Shown one piece after another: positions 12,865 through 19,088 of a DNA stretch of 21,849 nt. The stretch is from a virus. The stretch spans positions 1 to 21,849 of the IMG/VR virus record IMGVR_UViG_3300012920_000322. One strand, written 5' to 3'. The notes under the pieces are model-generated. The model made no database searches. It saw nothing but the letters and a program-made list of their open reading frames with translations, and had not been told where the DNA came from. Position numbers and translations under genes: made by a program. Each line of letters begins with the position of its first letter. The stretch's first letter is position 1.

Positions 12865-13031
12865 CAGAGGTAGAGCAAGAACACGCACAACTGATTGACT
12901 TTCAAAGTGAGCGTATGAACAGGATGGAAGCAGAAATAAAGGACTTGCGGGTTACACTGCTGACCACGATGGAGATGCTTACAGCTTTTTTAAAAGGTCA
13001 GAAAATAGAAGTGGAGTTTGAAGATGAGTAA
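12861..13031 (+). CDS. Short coiled-coil protein, TTG start
   Basis: 56 residues: TEVEQEHAQLIDFQSERMNR, then MEAEIKDLRVTLLTTMEMLTAF and a charged end. Heptad-like leucine/methionine spacing suggests a coiled coil. The TTG overlaps the exonuclease TGA and has GGAGG five bases upstream, which decides this start over an in-frame TTG 12 bases earlier. It ends 8 bases into the annealing-protein gene. Its place between the nuclease and annealing genes suggests a bridging or accessory subunit, not proven. Confidence 0.68.
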   Translation: MTEVEQEHAQLIDFQSERMNRMEAEIKDLRVTLLTTMEMLTAFLKGQKIEVEFEDE

Positions 13032-13686
13032 AATACAGGATGCAATGTCACTTGTGCATGAGTTTAGCAAGGTGCATGGCGTCAAGCAGCGCGGCGGCAA
13101 GATGTACACCCAAGTTGTGCATCGAATGGAAGCCTTCAGAACTGTCTTTGGTCTAGACTTTGGTGTAGACACACAGCTTATTGTAGACGATGGACAAAGA
13201 GTGGTTGTTAAGGCTATCATAACAAACGCAGATGGCATTGTCATAGGCTCTGGTATGGCGGAGGAGATAAGAGGACAGGGCCACGTCAACACAACATCTG
13301 CGCTAGAGAATTGTGAGAGCAGCGCAGTGGGGAGAGCGTTAGCCTCAGTAGGATTGGCTGGCGGGGAGTATGCGTCAGCGAATGAAATGGATGCTGTGCC
13401 AAGAAAGGCAGAGAATCTAAAGAGTCAGGCGGGTGGCAGCTCTGACGGCCCTCCTCCCCCAGAAGATGCGCCTCCGCCTGAACCAATGACACAGGACCAG
13501 ATAGACAAAAACTTCTACACAGAAATGTCTTTGCTGCTCCAACAGAAATCAATTCCCGCCCAAGTCGAAAAACTGTTCATCGACAACAAGCCAAAGATAA
13601 AAGAGATTTCCGCAAGGAATAAGGATAGAGCTGACAAGTTTATGTTGCTCTTCCAGAAACGCCTTAACGAGCTAGAAGGAGCATAA
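13024..13686 (+). CDS. ERF/Rad52-like single-strand annealing protein
   Basis: 220 residues, started at ATG (MSKIQDAMSLVHEFSKVHGV). The N-terminal core has GGKMYTQVVHRMEAFRTVFG, strands around DDGQRVVVKAIITNADGIVIGSG and the hallmark HVNTTSALENCESSAVGRALASVGLAGGEYASANEM (about residues 88-123), equivalent to the ETSAxGRALAxLG motif of ERF/DdrA-type annealing proteins. A Pro-rich linker (PPPPEDAPPPEP) leads to a helical C-terminal part. It would load on the single strands made by the exonuclease. It overlaps the preceding gene by 8 bases. Confidence 0.87.
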   Translation: MSKIQDAMSLVHEFSKVHGVKQRGGKMYTQVVHRMEAFRTVFGLDFGVDTQLIVDDGQRVVVKAIITNADGIVIGSGMAEEIRGQGHVNTTSALENCESSAVGRALASVGLAGGEYASANEMDAVPRKAENLKSQAGGSSDGPPPPEDAPPPEPMTQDQIDKNFYTEMSLLLQQKSIPAQVEKLFIDNKPKIKEISARNKDRADKFMLLFQKRLNELEGA

Positions 13687-13687
13687 A

Positions 13688-14011
13688 ATGGCGACAAGAT
13701 TTGAGAAAGTTTTACAGTTTAAAGCCTTTCCTAACGACCCTGACAGGGCTGCAAAATGGGGCAACAGTAAGTTTACACCGTACCGTGATGGCTCACCAGC
13801 AGATGTTACGTTGCGAGCTGATGTCCAATACAGACTGAGTGTGTTTGAGAATGATGATGGCTCTCTGGGCATCTCTGTCAGCCAACCTGTCGGGCACACT
13901 GCGGGAGACAATCTGCATGACAATGTGCAGCAAGGCGGCATGAAAAAACTTGCTGAAACACAGGCTGTCAAGCGTAATGCACTCAGCCTGGACGATGATA
14001 TCCCGTTCTAA
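13688..14011 (+). CDS. SSB-like protein with DDDIPF tail
   Basis: 107 residues. Beta-rich body (FEKVLQFKAFPNDPDRAAKWG, then VTLRADVQYRLSVFENDDGSLGISVSQPV) and an acidic end SLDDDIPF, the same tip that bacterial SSB uses to recruit RecO, PriA, exonuclease I and other partners. A classical OB-fold signature is not obvious in the body, so this may be a divergent phage SSB. It follows the annealing protein by one base with an AAGGAG ribosome site. Role: covering single strands during recombination and possibly replication. Confidence 0.72.
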   Translation: MATRFEKVLQFKAFPNDPDRAAKWGNSKFTPYRDGSPADVTLRADVQYRLSVFENDDGSLGISVSQPVGHTAGDNLHDNVQQGGMKKLAETQAVKRNALSLDDDIPF

Positions 14012-14187
14012 TGGATATCAAGCCTCAAATATTGATAGCAGTCTACCCTGATGGACTGCTTATCACTATTGACGGACATAGCTGTTTCAAGCACATGTCA
14101 CCGCGCCAAATGATGTATCTTGCAAAAGATTTGATAGAGAAGGGCGTGACGTGGATGCCAAAGGAAACACGCGATGGCTTGGTATGA
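14011..14187 (+). CDS. Small operon protein, unknown
   Basis: 58 residues: two strands (QILIAVYPDGLLITIDGHS), then a helical stretch (PRQMMYLAKDLIEKGVTW) and a polar end. The start overlaps the SSB stop as TAATG, and the stop is 14 bases inside the next gene. No family is recognised. The strand-turn-strand-helix build and coupling to SSB suggest a genuine small gene of the recombination operon. Confidence 0.65.
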   Translation: MDIKPQILIAVYPDGLLITIDGHSCFKHMSPRQMMYLAKDLIEKGVTWMPKETRDGLV

Positions 14188-14416
14188 CAGAGGCAGAAAG
14201 AAAAACAAGGCAAAGGGACAGCCAATACACACTGTCACTTGCGTTCACTGCAATAGAATAATACCAGCAATGGAAGGAACATGGGTTTGCAATGGTAACG
14301 GCGAGGTGTTGTGCCATACAAATGAGAGGGATTGTTTAAATGAGGTGCGAATGTTGCGGTCAGCAGATACTGACAGACGAACACAAAGAATTGTATTATC
14401 GCTCGAAAATGATTGA
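14174..14416 (+). CDS. Small zinc-binding protein
   Basis: 80 residues. The basic start MAWYDRGRKKNKAKGQP is followed by TCVHCNRIIPAMEGTWVC, then NGEVLCHTNERDC. The ordered Cys/His set (C23, C26, C39, then C47, H48, C54) forms a probable zinc finger. The C-terminal 25 residues are read across the start of the next gene in a second frame. No named family is recognised; a nucleic-acid-binding role is suggested by the basic start and the metal site. Confidence 0.65.
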   Translation: MAWYDRGRKKNKAKGQPIHTVTCVHCNRIIPAMEGTWVCNGNGEVLCHTNERDCLNEVRMLRSADTDRRTQRIVLSLEND

Positions 14417-14705
14417 CGGGTCTTCACTTGAAGACATTATTCAAGCTATGGAGGAGGAGATAGGCATAGGCCGGATAGAGATGCGGAAGTACAGGCGTCA
14501 CAAAGACCTGAACTTTGCCAGACAGTTATATGTCAAGCTCGCGTTTGATTATTCAAAGCATAGCTCTGTGGTTATTGGAAAGTTTATAGACCGTGACCAC
14601 ACAAGTGTCCTCCACCTTTACAAGAAAAGGATGGAGGATGACTTGGAACTTGCGTACAAAAGAACAGCCAGACGGCTGATAGATAAAACTATTTCTTCTT
14701 CTTAG
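14340..14705 (+). CDS. DnaA C-terminal-like protein with zinc knuckle
   Basis: 121 residues. The N-terminus MRCECCGQQI has three cysteines. Residues 58-103 (NFARQLYVKLAFDYSKHSSV, then VIGKFIDRDHTSVLHLYKKR) match the DnaA domain IV signature, IGxxFxxRDHTTVLHAxxK, which binds the major groove of DnaA boxes. No AAA+ ATPase domain is present. It may mark a phage origin or act as a transcription regulator. The ATG is preferred over an internal one at 14409 because AGAGGGA lies 8 bases upstream, although this makes a 77-base overlap with the preceding gene. Confidence 0.75.
   Translation: MRCECCGQQILTDEHKELYYRSKMIDGSSLEDIIQAMEEEIGIGRIEMRKYRRHKDLNFARQLYVKLAFDYSKHSSVVIGKFIDRDHTSVLHLYKKRMEDDLELAYKRTARRLIDKTISSS
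14658..14678 (-). terminator. Candidate terminator of leftward lysis/late block
   Basis: On the minus strand CAGCC-GTCT-GGCTG followed at once by TTCTTTT, 10 bases after the last leftward stop. The 5-bp GC-rich stem is short, but the U-rich tract is well placed. It lies inside the 3' end of the convergent DnaA-like gene. Confidence 0.4.
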
Positions 14706-14838
14706 ACTTCATAATTTTTTGCTGCAAAGCTTTAGGCAGTGTCTTCTGCTTTGCTGTCAACCCGTTGCCATTCTTCTTGGCGGCTTTCTTTGGTGGACGG
14801 CCCCTCTTCGAGCCATAAGTACCTTTTCCCATCGGCAT
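14689..14838 (-). CDS. Lysine-rich 49-residue protein
   Basis: 49 residues with about 20 Lys/Arg: MPMGKGTYGSKRGRPPKKAA, KNGNGLTAKQKTLPKALQQK, ending KSKKKK. The RGRPPKKAAKK stretch resembles AT-hook and histone H1-like tails, so DNA or RNA binding is likely. The start overlaps the upstream TAA as TAATG with AAGGA ahead; the end overlaps the plus-strand DnaA-like gene by 17 bases in convergent fashion. It is one of four basic proteins around the lysozyme. Confidence 0.68.
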   Translation of the reverse strand: MPMGKGTYGSKRGRPPKKAAKKNGNGLTAKQKTLPKALQQKIMKSKKKK

Positions 14839-15140
14839 TATCTTTTTCCTTTCTTTGCTTTGTTGCGTCTTGATATAGCTGCTGCCTTCTTCTTTGCGTC
14901 AGCCTTACTGGATGCACCCCAGGCACGGAGCGATAGTAACAACCGTGTCGGCTTGCCATTCTTATACTCTGGTCCTTTCATGTTGCCCATTCTTGCGAGG
15001 AAAGATGCCCGTCTAGGGTTGTCTCCTTTCTTTACAGGCGGTTTCAAAGTACCCTTTTTATAAGAAGCACGGCCCTTTGCATTAAGACCTCCTTTCGGAT
15101 TCTTGCCTGCCTTACGCTGCCAAGCTGGGGTCTTAGGCAT
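14838..15140 (-). CDS. DUF6321-like basic protein
   Basis: 100 residues. The start MPKTPAWQRKAGKNPKGGLN, then AKGRASYKKGTLKPPVK, and a middle of GDNPRRASFLARMGNMKGPEYK and GKPTRLLLSLRAWGASSKADA, match the conserved small phage family I know as DUF6321, common in marine phages. It is very basic throughout, with a Lys-rich end. The function is not established; its composition suggests nucleic-acid contact or packaging into virions. It overlaps the lysozyme gene by 8 bases and the next gene by 1. Confidence 0.83.
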   Translation of the reverse strand: MPKTPAWQRKAGKNPKGGLNAKGRASYKKGTLKPPVKKGDNPRRASFLARMGNMKGPEYKNGKPTRLLLSLRAWGASSKADAKKKAAAISRRNKAKKGKR

Positions 15141-15582
15141 TGTCCAAGCTCCTTATTCTAGCAACCAAACGCTTCGCTCTGTTCGGCACTTGGTCAAACC
15201 ATTTGCTGTCCATCATCTCATCAGCAGCGGTAGACCAATCACGTTTGTCTATGGCTTTTTTCATATTCTTAAATGCAGATAGTCGTGGCCTGCCCATGTT
15301 AAACATCATGTTTGCAATCACAAGCTGCGCTTCTTCCGGCAGCTCATCAAAGTCATTATACAAAACATGGCACTCATCTGTGGTAACTGCGATGTCACGG
15401 CGAAACACTTGCTGCACACGGTCTTCTGTAACGGGTGTGCCCACTGGTTCACCGTACTCTGGGTCGTCTTTGGTTACGAGATGACCTATGCCAAAGGTCT
15501 CAAGACCGTGGCTGTCCAAATAAATCTCGAACTTACAACCCTCATCAGCGGCAAGCTCTTGTCTGAGCTGGTCGATGTCCAT
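15133..15582 (-). CDS. T4-type lysozyme, endolysin (GH24)
   Basis: 149 residues, near the usual length for T4-like muramidases that cut the MurNAc-GlcNAc bond. The catalytic triad is visible with T4 spacing: E14 in DEGCKFEIYLD, D23 in YLDSHG and T29 in ETFGIGHL. The C-terminal lobe has AQLVIANMMFNMGRPRLSAF and the closing VPNRAKRLVARIRS helix. No signal peptide is seen, so export depends on a holin. It is coupled by TAATG to the DUF5872-like gene upstream. Confidence 0.94.
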   Translation of the reverse strand: MDIDQLRQELAADEGCKFEIYLDSHGLETFGIGHLVTKDDPEYGEPVGTPVTEDRVQQVFRRDIAVTTDECHVLYNDFDELPEEAQLVIANMMFNMGRPRLSAFKNMKKAIDKRDWSTAADEMMDSKWFDQVPNRAKRLVARIRSLDNA

Positions 15583-15842
15583 TACTTTACCCTTCGATAC
15601 TTTCTGGTTTTAGCTCGTATCTTTTTAGGCTGTCGTGAGACTTGCTTACCAGCTTTAGTTGCTTTTCTTTTAGCACGGGTTGTTGCCGCGTACTCTTTGG
15701 GCGATAGGGCTTTAATCGCCGCTGACGGTAGATAACGTTCTCCTGTGGCTTTTGGTCCTTGGGTAGATGGCTTGCCACTTTTCGTTCTCCACTTCTGTTT
15801 CGTCCATGCCTTCAGGCTGCGCTGTGATTTCTTCAACGGCAT
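15582..15842 (-). CDS. DUF5872-like basic protein
   Basis: 86 residues, started at ATG (MPLKKSQRSLKAWTKQKWRT), since this ATG overlaps the upstream stop as TAATG. The body GKPSTQGPKATGERYLPSAAIKALSPKEYAATTRAK matches the DUF5872 pattern (WTKQKWRTKSGKPS, GERYLP, AIKAL, EYAAT). It is Lys/Arg-rich, with a basic tail. The family is found in phages and some large DNA viruses; its function is not known to me. It is coupled to the lysozyme gene. Confidence 0.83.
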   Translation of the reverse strand: MPLKKSQRSLKAWTKQKWRTKSGKPSTQGPKATGERYLPSAAIKALSPKEYAATTRAKRKATKAGKQVSRQPKKIRAKTRKYRRVK

Positions 15843-16027
15843 TATCTGTAGCCCCCGCCCTTGGCTTTGTACTGCTTCGCAAGCATTTGCGCTTTTCTCG
15901 CACTCCACTGTCCAGGGCGTCCGCCCTTTCCTCCAGCCTTGATACGCTGAAAGAGCTGCTTACGCATGGTAGGCTTGGTATAGTTACCCGCCTTATTGAC
16001 CGTGGATTTACGCTTCTTTGTTGCCAT
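15842..16027 (-). CDS. Small basic conserved phage protein
   Basis: 61 residues: MATKKRKSTVNKAGNYTKPT, then RKQLFQRIKAGGKGGRPGQW, ending SARKAQMLAKQYKAKGGGYR. This is a recognisable small family that travels with DUF6321 and DUF5872 genes in marine podophages. About one third of residues are Lys or Arg. It is TAATG-coupled on both sides. The role is unknown; DNA or RNA binding is suggested by composition only. Confidence 0.75.
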   Translation of the reverse strand: MATKKRKSTVNKAGNYTKPTMRKQLFQRIKAGGKGGRPGQWSARKAQMLAKQYKAKGGGYR

Positions 16028-16422
16028 TACTTCGTAATACCTTTGTACTTTTCAAAGCTACGGAGGCCACCAAGCCCCAACATACCCAATAATACAGTCA
16101 TCAGCGTGTCCATGTCAAAGGCAGGATACGGCACAGGCTCTTGCCCTAAGAAAGCCATAACAACATCTGCAAGCGGAATAAGGAGAAAATGCACCATGAG
16201 AGCTAGGCTACAGACCCACCCACAACAGGGCCGCCAACCCGCCACAAAAATGCTTCTGTGCTTGGCTTCTTGTGCGTTCACAGCAAGCTGTCCCTTGGCT
16301 AACTCTTGTGCGTGACGCTCTGCCATTGTCGCAATCTCATGCGCCAACTCATTCTTCTTGTCTTTGTCTTCAACAAACTTGCCAATCAGCTCTGTGGCTG
16401 GGCCTATCAATGCTTGTAACAT
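16027..16422 (-). CDS. Holin of the 3TM gene-transfer-release type
   Basis: 131 residues. A helical N-terminal half with HEIATMAERHAQELAKGQLAVNAQEAKH leads into the signature SIFVAGWRPCCGWVCSLALMVHFLLIPL and a second hydrophobic stretch VLLGMLGLGGLRSFEKYKG. This order (Ala/Glu helix, FVAGWRPxxGWV, three membrane segments, GLRxxEK end) matches the holin family used by gene transfer agents and many proteobacterial phages. It would form the inner-membrane pore that releases the lysozyme encoded 0.45 kb downstream. Confidence 0.88.
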   Translation of the reverse strand: MLQALIGPATELIGKFVEDKDKKNELAHEIATMAERHAQELAKGQLAVNAQEAKHRSIFVAGWRPCCGWVCSLALMVHFLLIPLADVVMAFLGQEPVPYPAFDMDTLMTVLLGMLGLGGLRSFEKYKGITK

Positions 16423-16628
16423 CAGTCTATAAACTCCAAGATTTCACCGTTGAGAACCATGACTTTATGCTCTTTGCATGACCACTTCTGGTCAAAGTTA
16501 TTGGTGTGCCCTACGTTACGCTTAATCTTGCGCCGTACTGATAGGCACTCAGACAAAGACCTGTATGGCGTGTACTCCATCTTCTCGCCGTTCATTACCA
16601 ATAATAACACAAAGGTCAGTTCAATCAT
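16422..16628 (-). CDS. Small exported cysteine protein in lysis block
   Basis: 68 residues. A short hydrophobic start (MIELTFVLLLVMNG) precedes a soluble basic domain with YRSLSECLSVRRKIKR and WSCKEHKVMV. The design of a short signal-like start, a YxSxxEC helix and a second Cys about 24 residues later resembles the protein at 4172-4375. It overlaps the neighbour genes by 1 and 8 bases. It is perhaps an envelope-acting peptide; an outer spanin is unlikely because no lipobox is seen. Confidence 0.65.
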   Translation of the reverse strand: MIELTFVLLLVMNGEKMEYTPYRSLSECLSVRRKIKRNVGHTNNFDQKWSCKEHKVMVLNGEILEFID

Positions 16629-17019
16629 CGCCGTTTCGTAACTTCTCTATGCTTTCTTCTAGGCTTGTAATTCGTCTTTCATAAAAGTCTAGCGTTAGTT
16701 TTTGTTGTTGGTCAAAAGGTGCTTTGCCACTTTCTATATCTGTCTGTAACTTTTCAAGTTCAGTAGCCAAGTGTTCTATAAGCATGAACTGTTCACTGTC
16801 TGCTGGCAGACTTCCCATCTCCCCTCTAGGCCATTTGATGCGGAACTCTGTGTTTTGTTCGAGGTCAGCTTGCATCATAGTCTGGTTAGTCTCTAACGTG
16901 TTCAGCCTTTCTATCAAGCCAAAGTAAGCCCACGTTGCCAGACTAGCCGCCGCGACCATGCTGATGATGTTGCGTAACGGTAGTGCTACCTCTGTGTTTT
17001 CGTTTAGCTTTGCTGGCAT
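16621..17019 (-). CDS. Membrane-anchored coiled-coil protein (i-spanin-like layout)
   Basis: 132 residues. One membrane segment at about 16-34 (NIISMVAAASLATWAYFGL) is followed by coiled-coil LIERLNTLETNQTMMQADLE, a conserved patch WPRGEMGSLPADSEQFMLIEHLA and a second coil ending RRITSLEESIEKL. The N-in, coil-out layout is that of an inner-membrane spanin, and the gene lies among holin genes, but the WPRG...GSLPADSEQF patch marks a marine phage family without proven function. Start by ATG with AGAGAAG upstream. Confidence 0.7.
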   Translation of the reverse strand: MPAKLNENTEVALPLRNIISMVAAASLATWAYFGLIERLNTLETNQTMMQADLEQNTEFRIKWPRGEMGSLPADSEQFMLIEHLATELEKLQTDIESGKAPFDQQQKLTLDFYERRITSLEESIEKLRNGDD

Positions 17020-17226
17020 TTACTTCTCTGAGTTTAACCATACAGCTAGGCTGCCCGTCATCGCGCCAGTGACTACGCTTATCAGCGCACTCTGCTGTGT
17101 AGATAAATCCGGCTGTGACAGTGCCCATTCAATGCAACGTATATACACGCCTGTCATGCACAGCATCATAAACCTCGGCAGTATCTTTAGCTCTAACAGC
17201 TTTCTTGCTACATCTTCTGCACTCAT
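17020..17226 (-). CDS. Small two-helix membrane protein (holin-like)
   Basis: 68 residues with two hydrophobic segments, FMMLCMTGVYIRCIEWAL and ALISVVTGAMTGSLAVWL, separated by a polar turn (SQPDLSTQQS), and charged ends. This is the layout of class II holins or holin antagonists. An AAGGAGG ribosome site gives strong translation. It stands directly before the spanin-like gene. Function is inferred from topology and context. Confidence 0.7.
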   Translation of the reverse strand: MSAEDVARKLLELKILPRFMMLCMTGVYIRCIEWALSQPDLSTQQSALISVVTGAMTGSLAVWLNSEK

Positions 17227-17669
17227 CTGAAGCCTCCTTTAAGCCAAACAATCCAAGCCACTAAACCAGCAACCATAGTAGATATAAGTAAAGCCACAGC
17301 ACCCAATCCCAGAGCGTCCATAATCTCCGCCCGTCTGCGCTTGGCAAGCTCTTCTTGCACTCGTCTTTCTTTTCTGGCTTCTGCCTGAAACTTTTGCCAA
17401 TCATGCCATAGCCCAGGGCGTCCGCAATAAATCATAAACTGCTTCAGCTCTTCTTCGTGTTGCCGGATTTTCTCAAGGGCTATAAACTCTTCAAGGTCAG
17501 TAGAGTTGACGCCAGATTTTTTCTTTTTGTTGCCTTTACGTTGCAGCTCTTCCTTTGCAATTACAAAGTCGGAGATTGCCCTACCCGCCTTTGTTAAGTC
17601 GCCCGTGTTTTGGACAGCCTTCTTAATTATTGCAAAGGCAGCATTGGCTGCGGCAAGCTCCGCAAGCAT
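17223..17669 (-). CDS. Tail-anchored coiled-coil membrane protein
   Basis: 148 residues. An Ala-rich start (MLAELAAANAAFAIIKKAV) and charged helices with KGNKKKKSG are followed by YCGRPGLWHDWQKFQAEARKE, a long charged coil (RRVQEELAKRRRAEIM) and a C-terminal membrane segment GAVALLISTMVAGLVAWIVW. Proteins of this build (MLAELAAANAAF start and C-terminal anchor) recur in the lysis/tail interval of marine podophages. No function is known to me. It overlaps the next gene by 4 bases. Confidence 0.72.
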   Translation of the reverse strand: MLAELAAANAAFAIIKKAVQNTGDLTKAGRAISDFVIAKEELQRKGNKKKKSGVNSTDLEEFIALEKIRQHEEELKQFMIYCGRPGLWHDWQKFQAEARKERRVQEELAKRRRAEIMDALGLGAVALLISTMVAGLVAWIVWLKGGFR

Positions 17670-17821
17670 TACTCTTTATCCCAGTAAAGCCGCCATAGCT
17701 TCCAACCTACATAGATAATAGACATTACACCCAGGACCAATGCCACCCACTGATTTAAGGCTGGTAGCCAAAGAGGTGCAGAGATGCCGCCCGTGGCTAT
17801 GGCAAGGTCATTCTGGTTCAT
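17669..17821 (-). CDS. 50-residue single-span membrane protein
   Basis: MNQNDLAIATGGISAPLWLP, then ALNQWVALVLGVMSIIYVGW and the charged end KLWRLYWDKE. There is one clear membrane helix (about 22-43) with short polar ends, like pinholin- or class III holin-type peptides. Start and stop are TGATG/TAATG-coupled to both neighbours. It is the first of the lysis-type membrane genes behind the fibres. Function is unproven. Confidence 0.7.
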   Translation of the reverse strand: MNQNDLAIATGGISAPLWLPALNQWVALVLGVMSIIYVGWKLWRLYWDKE

Positions 17822-18030
17822 CAGTCTGCATCCTGAATGGTGTTACCTTCAGCTACCCACTCAAGGATGGCTGCGTAGTGACGATTATCTGGGTCAAGCG
17901 GTATGTGCATTTGCACACCGTCAATCGTGGCTTTAACTGAGTGATTTATACCATCAAGCACAAGTTCATCACTGTCATTCAAAATTGAATTTTGCTGGTA
18001 TTGTGCCGATGTAATGTTCATTTCATCCAT
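17821..18030 (-). CDS. Small tail-fibre-associated protein
   Basis: 69 residues: acidic, with NHSVKATIDGVQMHIPLDPDNRHYAAILEW and the end AEGNTIQDAD. The pattern xxPxDxxNRHYxxxxEWxxxGNxIxDAD is common in small proteins behind tail-fibre genes, where they may assist fibre folding. It starts 2 bases after the fibre stop. The M at residue 4 is an alternative start. Role is inferred from context. Confidence 0.65.
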   Translation of the reverse strand: MDEMNITSAQYQQNSILNDSDELVLDGINHSVKATIDGVQMHIPLDPDNRHYAAILEWVAEGNTIQDAD

Positions 18031-18032
18031 TG

Positions 18033-19088
18033 TTACAACTCCGCATCAAACTTCATGGCATTGCTTTTTGCAATTACTGTGTAAGTGTACGCACCCGCGT
18101 CACTGGCAGGGGCAATCTCTATGAGAGCATTGTGTCTTGTGATGGAATGAGTGCTGAATGTTCCTGTCGTATTAGAAATACCGGGCAAAGTAATTGTATT
18201 AGTTTGTGCGCTAAATGAGGGCGTTGCTCTCATCGTGACAGGGTAAGCAAGCGAACCAATATATGAATTACTGTTATTATAGGAACGCTGTGTGTGAACA
18301 CTATTCTCAGAATTTTGCGTTTGATAATAATACCTCTGACACCTAGCCAACTCATCACCAAATGACCGATGCTCAAATGGTGTGGCCTGTTCGCCTAGTT
18401 CAAGCTGTACGCCTGTGAGATAGAATGTGCCTGTTTGTGCAGAGAAATCTACTTGGTCAGAAAACGCATAATCATCAGTTGCAGTGTATGCACCCCATCC
18501 TGAATGAGGTGTTCCTGCGTAGTCTGTACCTGCGGCTAACGTAATGTAAAACTGAAACTGCCCAGTATTATCATTAGTTAGAGAACCAATTGTATCTCCA
18601 TCTATAGTAATAGTTTTATATTCCCATGTATTTGCACTGTTAATAGTGAATGACTGAGTATTACTTCTGGTGTCGGTTGGCTCGTAGAACAGAATTGAAT
18701 ATTTGCCTGTTAAACTGCTTCTAACATAAAAGCTAAGTATTATAGACTTTGCAGAAGATGTGCCGTAGTTCAAATGCTGTAAATCTTGGCCCTCAATTTG
18801 ATATCGTATGTAAAATAATTCATCAGATGCAAGCGCAGTTTCAGCAGTTGTAACAGCTACTTTTAAAGAATTAGAAAATCCGTCTGGTGACGTTGTATCT
18901 TGGTCAGCCGCAAACACAAGTTCGTCAAAATTTGTTTTATGAACAAACCACCTATCACAACTGTAAGCAGAGGTAGTAACTGTGGTATTTCTCTGGTCAA
19001 CCTGCATCGCACCATTGATAATCAGATTCCTGTTTGACAGGGCTGTTTGCGAACCTATCAGTGCGGCTAGTTCTGCTGCTTTACTCAT
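18033..19088 (-). CDS. Tail fibre / receptor-binding protein
   Basis: 351 residues. The start (ALIGSQTALSNRNLIINGAM, then QVDQRNTT) and the central jelly-roll-like carbohydrate-binding region ending in FYLTGVQLELGEQATPFEHRSFGDELARCQRYY are the standard form of phage fibre distal proteins (NRNLIINGAM...GVQLExGxxATPFExR...E..RCQRYY). The C-terminal 100 residues (TQNSENSVHTQRSYNNSNSY onwards) are beta-rich and presumably variable. It probably contacts the cell surface. ATGA overlap with the upstream paralogue. Confidence 0.88.
   Translation of the reverse strand: MSKAAELAALIGSQTALSNRNLIINGAMQVDQRNTTVTTSAYSCDRWFVHKTNFDELVFAADQDTTSPDGFSNSLKVAVTTAETALASDELFYIRYQIEGQDLQHLNYGTSSAKSIILSFYVRSSLTGKYSILFYEPTDTRSNTQSFTINSANTWEYKTITIDGDTIGSLTNDNTGQFQFYITLAAGTDYAGTPHSGWGAYTATDDYAFSDQVDFSAQTGTFYLTGVQLELGEQATPFEHRSFGDELARCQRYYYQTQNSENSVHTQRSYNNSNSYIGSLAYPVTMRATPSFSAQTNTITLPGISNTTGTFSTHSITRHNALIEIAPASDAGAYTYTVIAKSNAMKFDAEL

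Noticed and set aside
15767-16315. Rightward frame of 182 codons over the basic-protein genes
   Set aside because: Antisense to three well-supported coupled genes; Ser/Leu-rich composition is typical of a complement of Lys-rich sequence.
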